Shown: one piece after another, positions 47,745-59,270 of the stretch
Layout: every line of letters begins with the position of its first letter
Position numbering within the stretch: the first letter of the stretch is position 1
From: Colletes latitarsis
Taxonomy: Eukaryota > Arthropoda > Insecta > Hymenoptera > Colletidae
Direction of reading: 5' to 3'
Assembly: GCF_051014445.1 (NCBI RefSeq)
Contig: NC_135137.1
Location: 34,535,501-34,599,500 of the forward strand
Length of the DNA stretch: 64,000 nucleotides
Notes under the pieces: model-generated
Database searches by the model: none
What the model was told of the DNA's origin: nothing
What the model saw: the letters and a program-made list of their open reading frames with translations, nothing else
Program-made: the position numbers and the translations under genes

Positions 47745-50700
47745 GGGGACGCTACGGCCAGTCCGGTGGGCAACTCGAGCGTGCCGTTGAAATTGTAGCG
47801 GAGTAGGAAGTTGAGAGAAGGAAAGGAAGAGATCGACGTCATGGGCGACGCTTTCCTCCGTTAGCTTTTGTCAGTCAGCATTTAGCAAGTTGCCCCGAGC
47901 TTCGTGCAATTTCTTCCTTAACGCTGCTCGGAGCTTTTGAAGCTTCTTTAGCTTCTAATAGCCCGGCGAATCCTTTAACCCTGCTCCTGTCGCGACGCGA
48001 GTTTGAGTCTCGTTTGACTTCTGAATTAATTCTTGTAAATGTTACAAATATTATTGGTCGATGCAAGTGTGTCTTTATTTACGTTGGAGCTTTCGACAAT
48101 CCTCTTTTGTCTTTCACTGAGTCTATAATACCTATTGCATAAAAGTACAAATTTCTCAAATGTTATAATAGCAAAGTTCGTACAAATTTTACTATTACTA
48201 TTGTTTTTCACTCTTTACATATATCTACATATTATTTTTGTTTATTTTTTCTGAATTTAAAATGTTACTTAAAGTGAATGTACTTTCTATTTAAGTACAA
48301 TCTTGTTTCGCATAAATGGCTCTAACTCGCATTGTGGCGATTTACGCAAGTATAATAACGTGGCACGAATAGACCCAATGCGTTTAGGTCATTCGACTTT
48401 TCAAAGGTTGCATCAACACGGCAAAATATTCATGATTATTCAAAAATTTATCGCAGTGAAAATAGATTTTTGAAAAGTCTATTTTAGCCATAAGTTGATT
48501 TTCTATTAAACATGTAATACTTTTCCTCCTTACCAGAGGAGAGTTCAATCCACGCCAAATTTATATAATTATATCCTTTCGATTATTTTCGTGAAAATAA
48601 TTGCATTCTTTTCGATCCTACACGGGGTTGCATAATGGAATAATTACCGGTGTTGGTGCGATTGAAAAGTGGCCTTTAAATTATATTTCATTGTCGTAAA
48701 ATAATTATGCATCCGCATCCTGTGACATAATAGCAAAGTATAAATTAGGCCTTTGGTCCAAACGAGTGCTCGATCCAGCCTCTTTCGTAGCGTGTATTAT
48801 ACATTAGGGCCTCTGTGATACAAATATATTTTCCGTCGTTATCTCGAGCAATATCAGCACGCATTGGGACCAATAATTACCACCTATCGCGCCAATAATT
48901 TGCAGTAAATTGCCGAGACCTTTGTTAAACATTCTGGCAGCGATGCGTGCGACGATTTGGACCCATTAACATCATATATTTTTCAAACAAACGTGCAGTC
49001 ACGTTCTTTAAAATATAATGACTTTACTATAGAGTCAATAATCTTGTAATATCCAATTAGAGAAGTTAAATCCTGCAGCGAAAATCCTCTTTTCTCAGCC
49101 AACTGCCGCATATGTCCCATGCCATGTTAATACTTAAGGTAAATGTCCCAATTGTAGACACGATTCGACGTCGAACTTTTTTACCCGCATTAAGCGTACT
49201 TAGGATCCATTATCCATTATTTTTAAAACTCGAGTTTATCGACTCGTGGAATAAAAACTTTCGGCTCGATGTAACTTTTTAATTTCTTTCGAACGAACGA
49301 TGATCCCACGCAGTCGTGAAGTATCGCGCTCGGAGATTATGCGAAATTCGTTGGATCGACCGGAGAACGGGGGCGAAAAAAAGTTGTAATCGCGTTTCGA
49401 TTCCGAATGCACTTGTCAGAATTGCGCGTCGATTGGCTTCGAAGTTTCTCGTTACTTACCGCCGTTTCCCCGAGTCGCCAAGTTTTCAATTACGGGATGA
49501 ACCGTCGGAGCGAACCGGCGCAACTAATACGGATTCAGCTCCCGTTGGCCCTTTTTAATCCGATTACTGTTCACAATACGTTCTTACATCTCTGTACTCA
49601 CATCGTCGGGAGCTTCATTAATATTAAGAGCTTAATTAAAGCGAGAAGCGAGACTATTAGGACTTCTCCGAAGGCATTGAAGCTACGCTCTTCGTGTATT
49701 TGCACCTTCTTTCCTTCTGTCGTAGTTAAAGAAACTTGGCCACTCCGGCGATAGTGGACGGGCGCGAGTTTAACCTACATTCCGTCTGAAACTTTTCGAT
49801 TCGAAATAAAACGTTCACCGCCGCGTCGTTTCCGATGTTAAATTCAGTTAACGTTTAATAATTCCCTCGTACGCCGGGTGGAAACCGTTTCGAAAACGGA
49901 GGTGGATCGCGAAATACAAAACGGCCCATATTTCCGAAGGAACGGCCGATAAAATTCTCGACGTAACCGTTAGATTCGATGCCGCCGCTTCCGTTGAACG
50001 TTATTCGCGGTCTGTTCGCGGCGTGCTCCAGGAGTTACGGGACGCCAACGATTTTTGGTTATCAACCGACGAGCTCCCTGGGGCGCGGTTAATCTCGGAA
50101 TGACTTTGTACCTTAATCTCGCCTGTTGGAAAGCATTAGAATATCCGGCGTATCCGTGGTTTATCAGGCTTATCGGCGGGAATACATTTCCATATATCTG
50201 AATTTGAATCTCCATATTTGAATCTGAAAATATTGATTTGACTGCCGGCCAGATAGGTCGGTGCGTTACGACGAACCCGGCCTGGCTTCGATTAGGTTCG
50301 ATCGGGACGGGAACGAAAAGCGAGAGGAAGATGTTTGTCGATAGTTTCTGCCTCGCCTTCGAACAGGATTAAATTGTTTTCGATGAATTTATAGAGATTT
50401 TCCGGCGGCCGCAATCTCCTCGGACGGGAAACCGATTTCCGTACAATAACAGGTTACGTCGATCGAAGGTTCAAAACGTTTCTCGGTCTGGGATACGTGA
50501 AACCTGTCGATCGAGATGACGCACGATGATCTGACAACGGGTCATAGCGTCATAGGAGTCAAAGGATGATAGTGCTTGAAATACTGAAGCCAATATATGT
50601 GGTTTTAGACATGGATGGTTAGTACGTCAAGAGTTGTTTAAAGTTTTTTGAAGCTCTTTACATAACTGCAAAAAAAATCGTGAGGAATGTGTAAGAATTG

Positions 50701-53700
50701 GCGAATGATATTTATTTAATACATTAAAGTAACAGCAAGAGCTAGAAGAAGATAAGATTTAAAATACTTTGACTAAACACCCTCTACCTCTTTGGGGGGT
50801 TGAATATTACTCAAACAAAAGTTGCACAATAAGTTTCTCAAACAAGGATATCATTATTACAATAGAAAATGACTTAATCTTAACGCGAGGTTTTTCTGTA
50901 GCGATATACTAAGATAAGCGTCGGAGAGGAGAAAAAAGTCTTTACCGCGGAGGCGTAATGAAGCGTATTAATTAGGTGGACGATTGGTCACAGGTGCCGA
51001 GTAATTGCGCAAACCTCCGTGACGGGAATCTATTTGTTTGCGAACGTTGCTGTTTCATTCATTGAATTTGAAGCTAATAACACGCTTCGACGCCACCACG
51101 TGGCCAATTCTGTTGCTAGTAATTGTAATTTCCACGCCAACAGCAATACGTTTCGTGCTACTATTATGTCATGATTGGCCCCCCTCTCTAGCAATTAAAA
51201 ACACGCGAAAGGCTCCAAGATCCGTAAAATGAGAGATTTGCGCGCTCTTCTACTTTTCCCCGCGTTTACAGTCCTTTACTCGTACACGTCGACGAATACA
51301 TGTAGGTTTCTCTTAATTTGTTTTTTTTTTTTATTTACACGGGCTACCGCCTCTGACGTAGCCACTGGTTCTCTAGCAGGCGATTTGCTAAAAAATGTTG
51401 GTATTGGGAAATCGTTTTATATTAAATTCGTTAAAGTGAAAACTATATTTTCCACATAAACGACTTCGTCTCGTTACGTACACGGAACTTTGGCAAGTGC
51501 TCGGGATTATATTACGTGCGGGATGTATTCGATACCGTTTTCGTACGTATTGTTTCTGTACTTCGCGTTTCCTGGTAATCCGCGGCTATTTGTAATATTC
51601 CAATTACATAAACGGTCGCTCCTTCTATTTCCTATAATGGATACACCGCGAACATTTTTATCGGTACGCGATTCTTTCTCGTAACAATAACGCCGCTTTC
51701 ATGTACCTTCAGAAACGTATATCCGGTACGTTCGCTCGTTCTGTTCCAATGATCTCTCGCGGCTAGGTAATCGACAAAGTCACGCGAACGGTGATTTTCG
51801 GGCGTGTCCTCGAACGAATCGAAGCCTTTCGAACTTTGTATTCGCAGGGGCGACAGTTACGGAAATGCAGCCTAAGAGCACCGAGTAAATCCCCGCGGCC
51901 AACGAGCGTGCAGGCAGACGGTAGGAGCGGAATTTTCACAAAGTCTGCATTTCTGCTTCACCGACCGCACACGTAGCCTTATGCAATAATGGCTTTCGAG
52001 TCGGCCAGGCCGCGGCTCTCATGAATATATGGATGGATGTTCTCGCTCAAGGTGTTTATCAAGCCGTTTTCTAGTTACGCCCTTTCCTTTTTCGCCCTTT
52101 TCGCTCCTCGTCCTCCTCTCTGCCACGGAGCAAACTTAATTCGCGTCCTAGAGCGACTGCGAACGACCAAAAAGGACTTCCCCGTCAGTTTCCCTTTCAT
52201 CTTCGTCTTGCCCCCTTCCAATTCCGATTTGTCATCGTCGCGAATGGTTGCCTGCTCGTCCACACCATCGCGAATCCTCCAGAAATCCGTCGACGACTCG
52301 CGTTTACTCGCTTCTTCGCTCCGGGTGAAAATTCGCGCGATACAAAAGACGGTTTCTCGTCTGAACATGAATTTTCTTTTCTACTTTTCGTTGGTACATC
52401 ATCGAGACTTTCTGGAACACTCTGATCACGTTTCGATCATTACGTACATATTTATTTTCTTCGATTAAAATACTGGCAAAGGGACGCATTGGAGAGCGCC
52501 AGGTTCAGCCGTGTTTGTTTCTGTTAATTTTGTAAAAGCAATTAACCATATCTCCGGATGCACGTTTGCCCATTTTGCGAAACAAGTTACAGCCGAAGAT
52601 AAATGGTTACCGTGATGGAAAATGTATTTTTTCGCGCGATGGAGTTCCCCGTTAATAGCGTGTTGCGATGCTCGAACGAAAGTGGTTCCCGGTCGGATCG
52701 CGGTGCATTAATTTGTGGATACAGCGAAAATATTGGCCAACGTAACTTGGGTGAGAGTCACGTTTAATGTCAAAGTATCCATAAAATGATTATGAAACTG
52801 GTCCTCGTAAAAAGTTTCTGCGTGTCCGGGCATCCATGGAAATGATCAACGGGCGTCCCTGTAGCTTCGTTATTCATTACCAACAAGCATGCAACGACTG
52901 CAACGCGATGACACGGACGGTGCATATATATTTTCGACTTCATAATTTAAACTCGATCTGTCGGAGATTATAATATTTTCACGTTTCGTTGATTTGCTCA
53001 ATCTGTTCGTAATACGAATCGACGATTGTCGTGTTCGATAGCGCGATACGTAATTATAATTTATCGTTCGGTAACGGGATGCGAAAGTAATAAGTTTTTT
53101 CGAACTGTTACCGTGCTGGTATCGCAGAGATTTTAAAATAAGTTATCCGTCGCACAAAAGTGTCTTTTTAATATTGCACGAGTCTAAGCAGGAACTTTAT
53201 TTTGCCTTGAAAAAGTTAAACTTGCACTGGAAACAAATTTTGGACCCTCGTGAACTGTTTATTTGTACGAGTTTGCATTTTGGTTCGATCGTTGGCTAAA
53301 GGAGACGTTATACGCATACGATGAAATCCATGTCTCCGGGTCTCGTGTGAAATTTCAGGATACTTTAATCATCTGACACGCCACATGATCTTCTTACGTT
53401 CAAGGAAGTACTTGTGACCGTAAAGGCTGCGACGACGAGTAACGTTAGAAACGTGCGACGATGATTAAGCCAGTCCTGGCGACAATGCTGTCGGCCGCCG
53501 TGACGCCTAACAACTTCCTTCGCGTATCGCGGATCTATTTTTTTAATTAACTGAGCATCGAGCATGATGCCGGGAATCCGTCAATTAAGTTCATGGCGTA
53601 CGTGCGTGTCCGCGGCAACAGGAGAAAGTCGACGCAGTCCCATCCCTTTGTGATCGGTGTCGCAGCAAGTCTATTGTAATAAAATTCGTTACTGAAATTC

Positions 53701-56700
53701 AGTGATTAGTTTCGACACGTTGCTTCGAAACATGCGTCACTTTTCCGCTGAATTTTCCAACACAGACCTGCGAAATTAGTTTGTAAAACGCTACTAGCGT
53801 CTAAACTTTCGATAGAACGCAACGAAACGATAATTCCTTTGAACGTGTAGAAAAGAAAATTTCCTAAAGGTCTTTGAATAGGGGTAGTTTCGAGAAAAAT
53901 TTCAAGTTTCTGTTTTTTTATATCTCTAGTGGTTCTTTAAATTTTGATCTGCAAATGTAAAGATGTAAGAGGAAAAAGTTTACGTTTGCACGCGAGGACG
54001 TCAAACCTATAATGGCGCAAATCGATGGAAATCGATGAAAAGGCTGGGTTCTGCGATTAATTGTCGAGCAACTTGATATCCAGAAGCGAGCCGTAAGTTC
54101 CATTCTCTTCCTGGGGATAACGACCCGGCGATTTTCACCGGCGTGGTTACGTGCGTTACCCAAAAACTTTCCTCTCGCGAGGTACTTTTGATCGCGTAAT
54201 GGACGGCGAATGGGCGCCCACCTGCATTAAACGAGCCGAGTTTTGTAACATTGCTCCGGTGAAAGATGGAAAGTATCGGAGATGCGTAACCGGCGATCGA
54301 TAAATTTCGCCCGGATATTAAACTGTTAATTGTACCTTTTGGTCCGGTCGCATAAAGCATCGAATAAATATTATCGATGCTCTGTCGTTACGTGATTACA
54401 TAAGCCTTCTCGCTAGCGATAAAAATGATTTCTTGGACCAACGTTTTTGAATCATCGTCGAGTCTCTTCGTAACTTTCCTCGTTAAATTTGCATTTATCT
54501 ACTGGCTCCGATCATCGTGGATCCTATCCGAACTAATAAAACGATCAAATTCAATGAATGTATAATGGGAAGGTGAAGAGATTGCTCTTGGATGGAATTC
54601 ACATTCGGTGACGAGAGTTTCTGAAATAAGTTAAGTAAACTACCGACTAATAGTATTACCAGTCAAATTGGAAATCTTTTTACACGCAGAAATAAATATT
54701 TCTTTTTGTACGAAGCATTGTTTTCGAGGAGATTGCATAAAACACGTGCTATTGTGCGATTATAGGCGAATGAATTATTAGTAGAAAAACTATATACGAT
54801 ACACGTTTCGATCTCGATAAGGCATTTACAGAATTAAAGATCGAGCATGCTATAAGGAAGAATTGTGTAAGTGGTAATATAAGAAAGATATACATTCTGA
54901 ATATATTAAATATAAATTACACGCGTACAAGTGATTGGATTTACCTCTCTCCTGCATCTACAAAAAAAGACCAACACGCTAACCAACTTGGATGACTAAC
55001 CACCGGTTAGATATCGATTTCCGGTTCACGGGCGTAGTTGATCATTCTACTGTATCGATTCTAATAACACTTCAGATTTGAAAGACCACAAATCGAGCTA
55101 CCAGATATACACAAAAAATGATCGAAATTGATTGCTAATATATAAAAAAGCCTCTAGTAAGTATCAATTTTTTCGAAACCAGAGTCACGGCACGAAAAAA
55201 TACCTCGCGTTTTCGATTTATTTTCGAGCGTAGGATCGTTTCCTTGCCAGTCGTACTATTCGTTATGATGTGCATTGCATAGAAAAGCGTGCCGAAAGTT
55301 CGAGAACGAGTATCGGTGCAGGAACGATCGCTTCCTCTTCGCAGTAACGATTTCAAATTTCTTCCTTGCCGCGAAGCGATCCGCAAAACATCGAGAGCGG
55401 GTGGTTACGTAAGATGGCGGGGGTCTCGATCGGAATTATGTCCGGTACGGTTTTACGAGGCACGAGCGTTGGAATCGGAGGCGAGCGCGCGCCGCTCCTT
55501 CCGAAGTGAAAGAAAAAGAAACGCCGAAGAAGACTGGTCGCGGCGATCATTCCATGGTAAATTGCAGGCTCCTCCTCGTCGGGTGAACGGACACCGAGAG
55601 CGAATCGAAACAGTTCGAACGTATGGACACGTTACGCGTGTGGTTGTTCCGGGGGATCCGGTAGTAATCAAGCTCCGCGTAGCCCGTGGGAAGAAGGTTT
55701 AAGGGGGGATTTCCAGCAGGAAGAAAATTATTTAGGTACTTACTGCGATTAAAACGATAATTTTTCCGACCAAAACAGGCTATCGTTTATTTACTAACGA
55801 AACGAACGTTTGATTTATTTATAAGCGTTTTCTACCCATTACCGATCACCTTTAAGTAACAGACTTATGTTCGTAGATCCGTAGGATATAAAACTATATA
55901 AAACCATATTTAGAAACTTACAGCTAGCAAGTACATGGGATTAAATCCTTGAATATTAATGTGAGAAACATTTATTGGGGTGCTTCCTTGAATCGTGTAA
56001 ATTAGAAGTGTATCCATAGAAACACGATTCAAATAAATTGATACACACGATACCATAAAGGAAATGGTAAACGTGGGAATAGGATCGTTGGGTATGGTAC
56101 ACCCACGTTGAAATTCCTGGATTAAAGAAAGTCTTTCTTCCGGAAGAATGATCATGAGAACGTTTATCCAATAGTTGTGGAATTAAATATTGTAAAGGAA
56201 CAAGAGCTTTGGAATGCTATTATGTCCTAATACCGTCGTGAGAAAATACTCGATGTGAATGAAGAAAGGTAAATCCACTTTTGTAAAGATGGCGCGAAAA
56301 CCAAAGACAAGAATTAATTATCTAATCGTGTACTTTGACGATGAATGTTTATTACTTTTTCGTTGAACCGCAGAGCAAAAAAGGTAACGATTTTTTGCAC
56401 GTATGAAATAAAATTTGTTAATCCTATGATTAACTATACAGCATGACTTGACTCGATGGCTGTGTAAATTAAAGTAATGCGAATAGAGCAGCCACGGTAT
56501 TAGACAACATTGCTGCGTAATAACACAGTCGATATGGCGACAGAACGGTGAAAGCACGCAATTATTTGAAATATATGACCTGACAACCATTTGCTAACAA
56601 AAACATGAACCTTATTGTAATTTTCCAATTATTTTGATTTTTACGAAATATAATTGTGACGATGATTTAGAATGTTATTTTCTAAAATCAAACGTTTCTA

Positions 56701-57795
56701 ATAGAAGGAAAAATTGTGTATTATATACGATATGGACGGTTTTATTTTTTCAAATTTTAAAAGTATCATGTATTGGGGTCATCCTCGGTATATGCAAGGT
56801 ATTGTTAAGAATTTGAAACCATAATATATGTAGTTGACACGGTGGAAAGAGGATCGTACTCATAAACGATTTAGTGGGAACTCAGTTGAGAATTCGAGAT
56901 CTATATAAGTTGGTTGCAACCTCAATCGCAACAAAAGTTTCTTACCTGAATCTTACATAAGTGTGACCGCAATTGGAACACGTGGATACAGGAAAGAAGT
57001 ACAATCTCATATTTTTTGTTCACTTATTTACTTGTTTGCCTAAGTATGACACGAATCACAGATTTTATAGCATATTAAGGATTCAAAAAACGTAATCAGG
57101 TTAAACAAAAACATTGTCGCTAGCTGCAATTTTTGCCTCTTTCGAGCGACTTCCCAATTTCTCTGCAACGCGAAGGCACCTCTGATCTTTATATTTTGCG
57201 AAATTCGAACACACTTTCATAATTTCCAAAAACTTTCATTCGAAACTGCTCTTTCTACGTGAGAAGCTACAATAAAACAAAGAGTGGCAATAAATCTTTA
57301 AACTTTATAATCGTCGAGCAATCGTTACACCAGCGCTTTTTATTTCAATTAGTATACAATAAAATACACTGTTATGCCTAGATATATTCTAACTTTTATT
57401 TCAAAAATTAAAAAATTTGATTAGATTTTTCGTTTTAAAGACCGAGTAGCCACCAATAAATCCAAACTGTTCCGGAAGCGTATCGAGATGAAAAATGTTC
57501 CATGATTCGAGAAGATAGGAAATTGGTATTTATAGTGCAAACGATACGTGCTGTTACCAGGACGTTTCTGCTATTGCAGGATCGAGAATTTTCGAAATAT
57601 CAACGTGATATTTTCCAGAGACAGGGACGGCAGAAAAACGAAAAGCAGATTTTTTGATCTGTTTTTAAAGGTGAAAGCCCCCTTAACGCATAGCTCCTTC
57701 GCGGTGGCGCGGTAGCACAATCGGATCGCTTTAATGCCGGTGGACGAGTAGGATTTTCCGGGGAGTGGGCCAGTAGTCACGGCGAAAGTGACGGT
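47745..57795. other. 10-kb spacer between the two divergent Gly-rich genes, no supported gene
   Basis: CpG-rich and AT-rich parts alternate. Open frames at 52037-52468 (plus) and 55289-55702 (plus) are the longest, but both overlap long frames on the opposite strand and show no domain. A minus-strand segment ending at a GTAAGA donor near 53401-53565 encodes a short peptide with a hydrophobic stretch (FLTLLVVAAFTVTSTSL) and might be an orphan exon. A TATATAAG at 56902 with TCAAT 30 bases on resembles a core promoter without an evident gene. The spacer may hold regulatory DNA for both paralogues. Confidence 0.45.
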
Positions 57796-57831
57796 ATATA
57801 TGCCAGTGATTGGCGCGATGTAGCTTCAGTG
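57796..57831 (+). promoter_or_regulatory. TATA-initiator core promoter of Gly-rich copy 2
   Basis: TATATAT at 57796-57802 and TCAGT at 57827-57831, with the A at 57829, 33 bases from the TATA start. The ATG at 57851 follows 22 bases after the initiator A, the same leader length as in copy 1. Confidence 0.8.
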
Positions 57832-57850
57832 TGCACCTACGAACGATACC

Positions 57851-59170
57851 ATGAGCACTCCGCAGGTGAGCTCGCGGTTCTTCGAGCAGGGACACGAACA
57901 CAGCTTTATTATTACCGAACAGCTCAAGGGACAGGGTTTTACGTAATGCGTCGGAGAAAGTTCACTAACCGCGCACGGTTACGTTATCGATACATATTCT
58001 TTTTTTTCTTCTTCTCCATCGTGGGTAGACCGCGGTCGTTTTGTATCATTATTTGGTACCGTTGCACACCCTCATTAATATCTCACGTAACGGGCGCGGA
58101 GCGTCAAACGCGTAGCCGTAAATCAAAACCGGGTGTTTCGTTTCATTCGTGACACAACGATCGAGCAACCAGGGTACGCTGTGCTCAATTGCGTAGGACG
58201 GTTACGCGCGGTATCGAGATTTTTCATAATTTCCCTTTCACCGTGCACTTTCTCCCATTAGTTCTATATTAGTTACGTCACTGTGAATAACGCGCTCGAC
58301 GTGCATGCACACGCGACAAAACGACCAGACACCCGACAAACTCCTACGGTTTCCGTAACTCGTACAGTTAATAACCTTTCTACCCTTCAGAAGCTTCTAA
58401 TACTCGCCCTGGTGGCGACAGCGGCGCTGGCCAGCGACACGAAGGAGTCGACCGTCAAGGCGACCGCTAAGACGACCGTCGAGACGAAGGAAAAGAGCAA
58501 ACGAGGATTGGAGTTGAGTTTAGGAGGCGGCGGTTTCGGTGGTCACGGCTTAAGCTTCGGAGGAGGATTCGGTGGAGGACACGGAGGTGGACTGGGTGGA
58601 TACGGAGGAGGTTTGAGCCTCGGCGGTGGAGGTTTTGGAGGAGGTCTAAGTGGAGGATTCGGTGGGGGTGGCGGCGGCGGCGGCGGCGGAGGCGGAGGTG
58701 GCGACGGAGGTCGCATAACTGGCATCACGATCCACCGAGAGAACCAAGTTCGCGTGCCTCAACCGTACCCTGTCGAGAGAACAGTACCCGTACCAGTCTC
58801 AGTTCCGGTTCATATCCCCGTCGAGCGTCCAGTTCCGGTACACATACCGAAACCTTATCCAGTTCCAGTGGAGAAACAGGTTCCGGTGCCAGTGGAGAAA
58901 CCGGTCCCAGTGCCGTACAATGTGCCCGTCAAAGTGCCTGTGAAGGTTCCATACCCGGTCAGCGTGCCGTACAAGGTACCGGTCGCAATTGAAAAAGAGG
59001 TTCCTTACCCAGTCAAGGTCCCCGTTCTCGTTAAGGAGTCCTATCCAGTACTGGTCAGCGGCGGTCATGGCGGTTTGGGAGGTGGTGGTGGATTCGGAGG
59101 CGGTGGATTCGGAGGCGGTGGATACGGAGGCGGTTTCGGCGGACATGAATTATCCTTTGGACACCATTGA
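57851..59170 (+). CDS. Secreted Gly-rich/Val-Pro-repeat structural (cuticle-like) protein, copy 2, two exons
   Basis: Exon 1 (57851-57865) encodes MSTPQ and ends CAG|GTGAGC. Exon 2 (58391-59170) starts after CCCTTCAG with KLLILALVATAALA, rebuilding a signal peptide across a phase-0 intron; 264 residues in total. An in-frame ATG at 58283 lies inside the intron and is rejected as start. Domain order mirrors copy 1: signal, Lys/Thr-rich linker, K-R-G-L-E-L-S-L-G, Gly-rich block including a run of more than ten Gly, then V-P-Q-P-Y-P-V/V-P-V-P-V-E-K-P repeats, then a Gly-rich tail ending G-H-E-L-S-F-G-H-H. Repeats here favour P-V-P-V where copy 1 favours P-Y-P-V. Likely an extracellular matrix/cuticle component; the exact tissue is unknown. 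Confidence 0.86.
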
Positions 59171-59248
59171 TAAGGACGGACCTGGTCGACACGTACCTTC
59201 GTCCACACTCATATATTTGTATATAATGATTATATTTTTTTATGGAAA

Positions 59249-59254
59249 ATAAAC
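59249..59254 (+). terminator. Poly(A) signal AATAAA of Gly-rich copy 2
   Basis: AATAAA 79 bases after the stop codon, preceded by a T-rich tract; a short compact 3' UTR. Confidence 0.75.
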
Positions 59255-59270
59255 ATTAAATTATTAAACG

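Noticed and set aside
52037..52468. 143-codon plus-strand open frame with a hydrophobic start
   Set aside because: The apparent signal peptide comes from T-rich codons, the opposite strand is also open, and no motif is recognisable. Could be revisited if RNA-seq covers it.
55289..55702. 137-codon plus-strand open frame
   Set aside because: Arg-rich translation of CpG-rich DNA with open frames on the opposite strand too; no domain.
58283..58390. In-frame ATG giving a 295-residue version of Gly-rich copy 2
   Set aside because: These 36 codons precede a good acceptor (CCCTTCAG) and lack signal-peptide character. Splicing to the 5-codon exon at 57851 rebuilds a signal peptide and uses the TATA-TCAGT promoter.
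58543..58728. Minus-strand polyproline open frame
   Set aside because: It is the antisense of the GGN-rich Gly block of the plus-strand gene.
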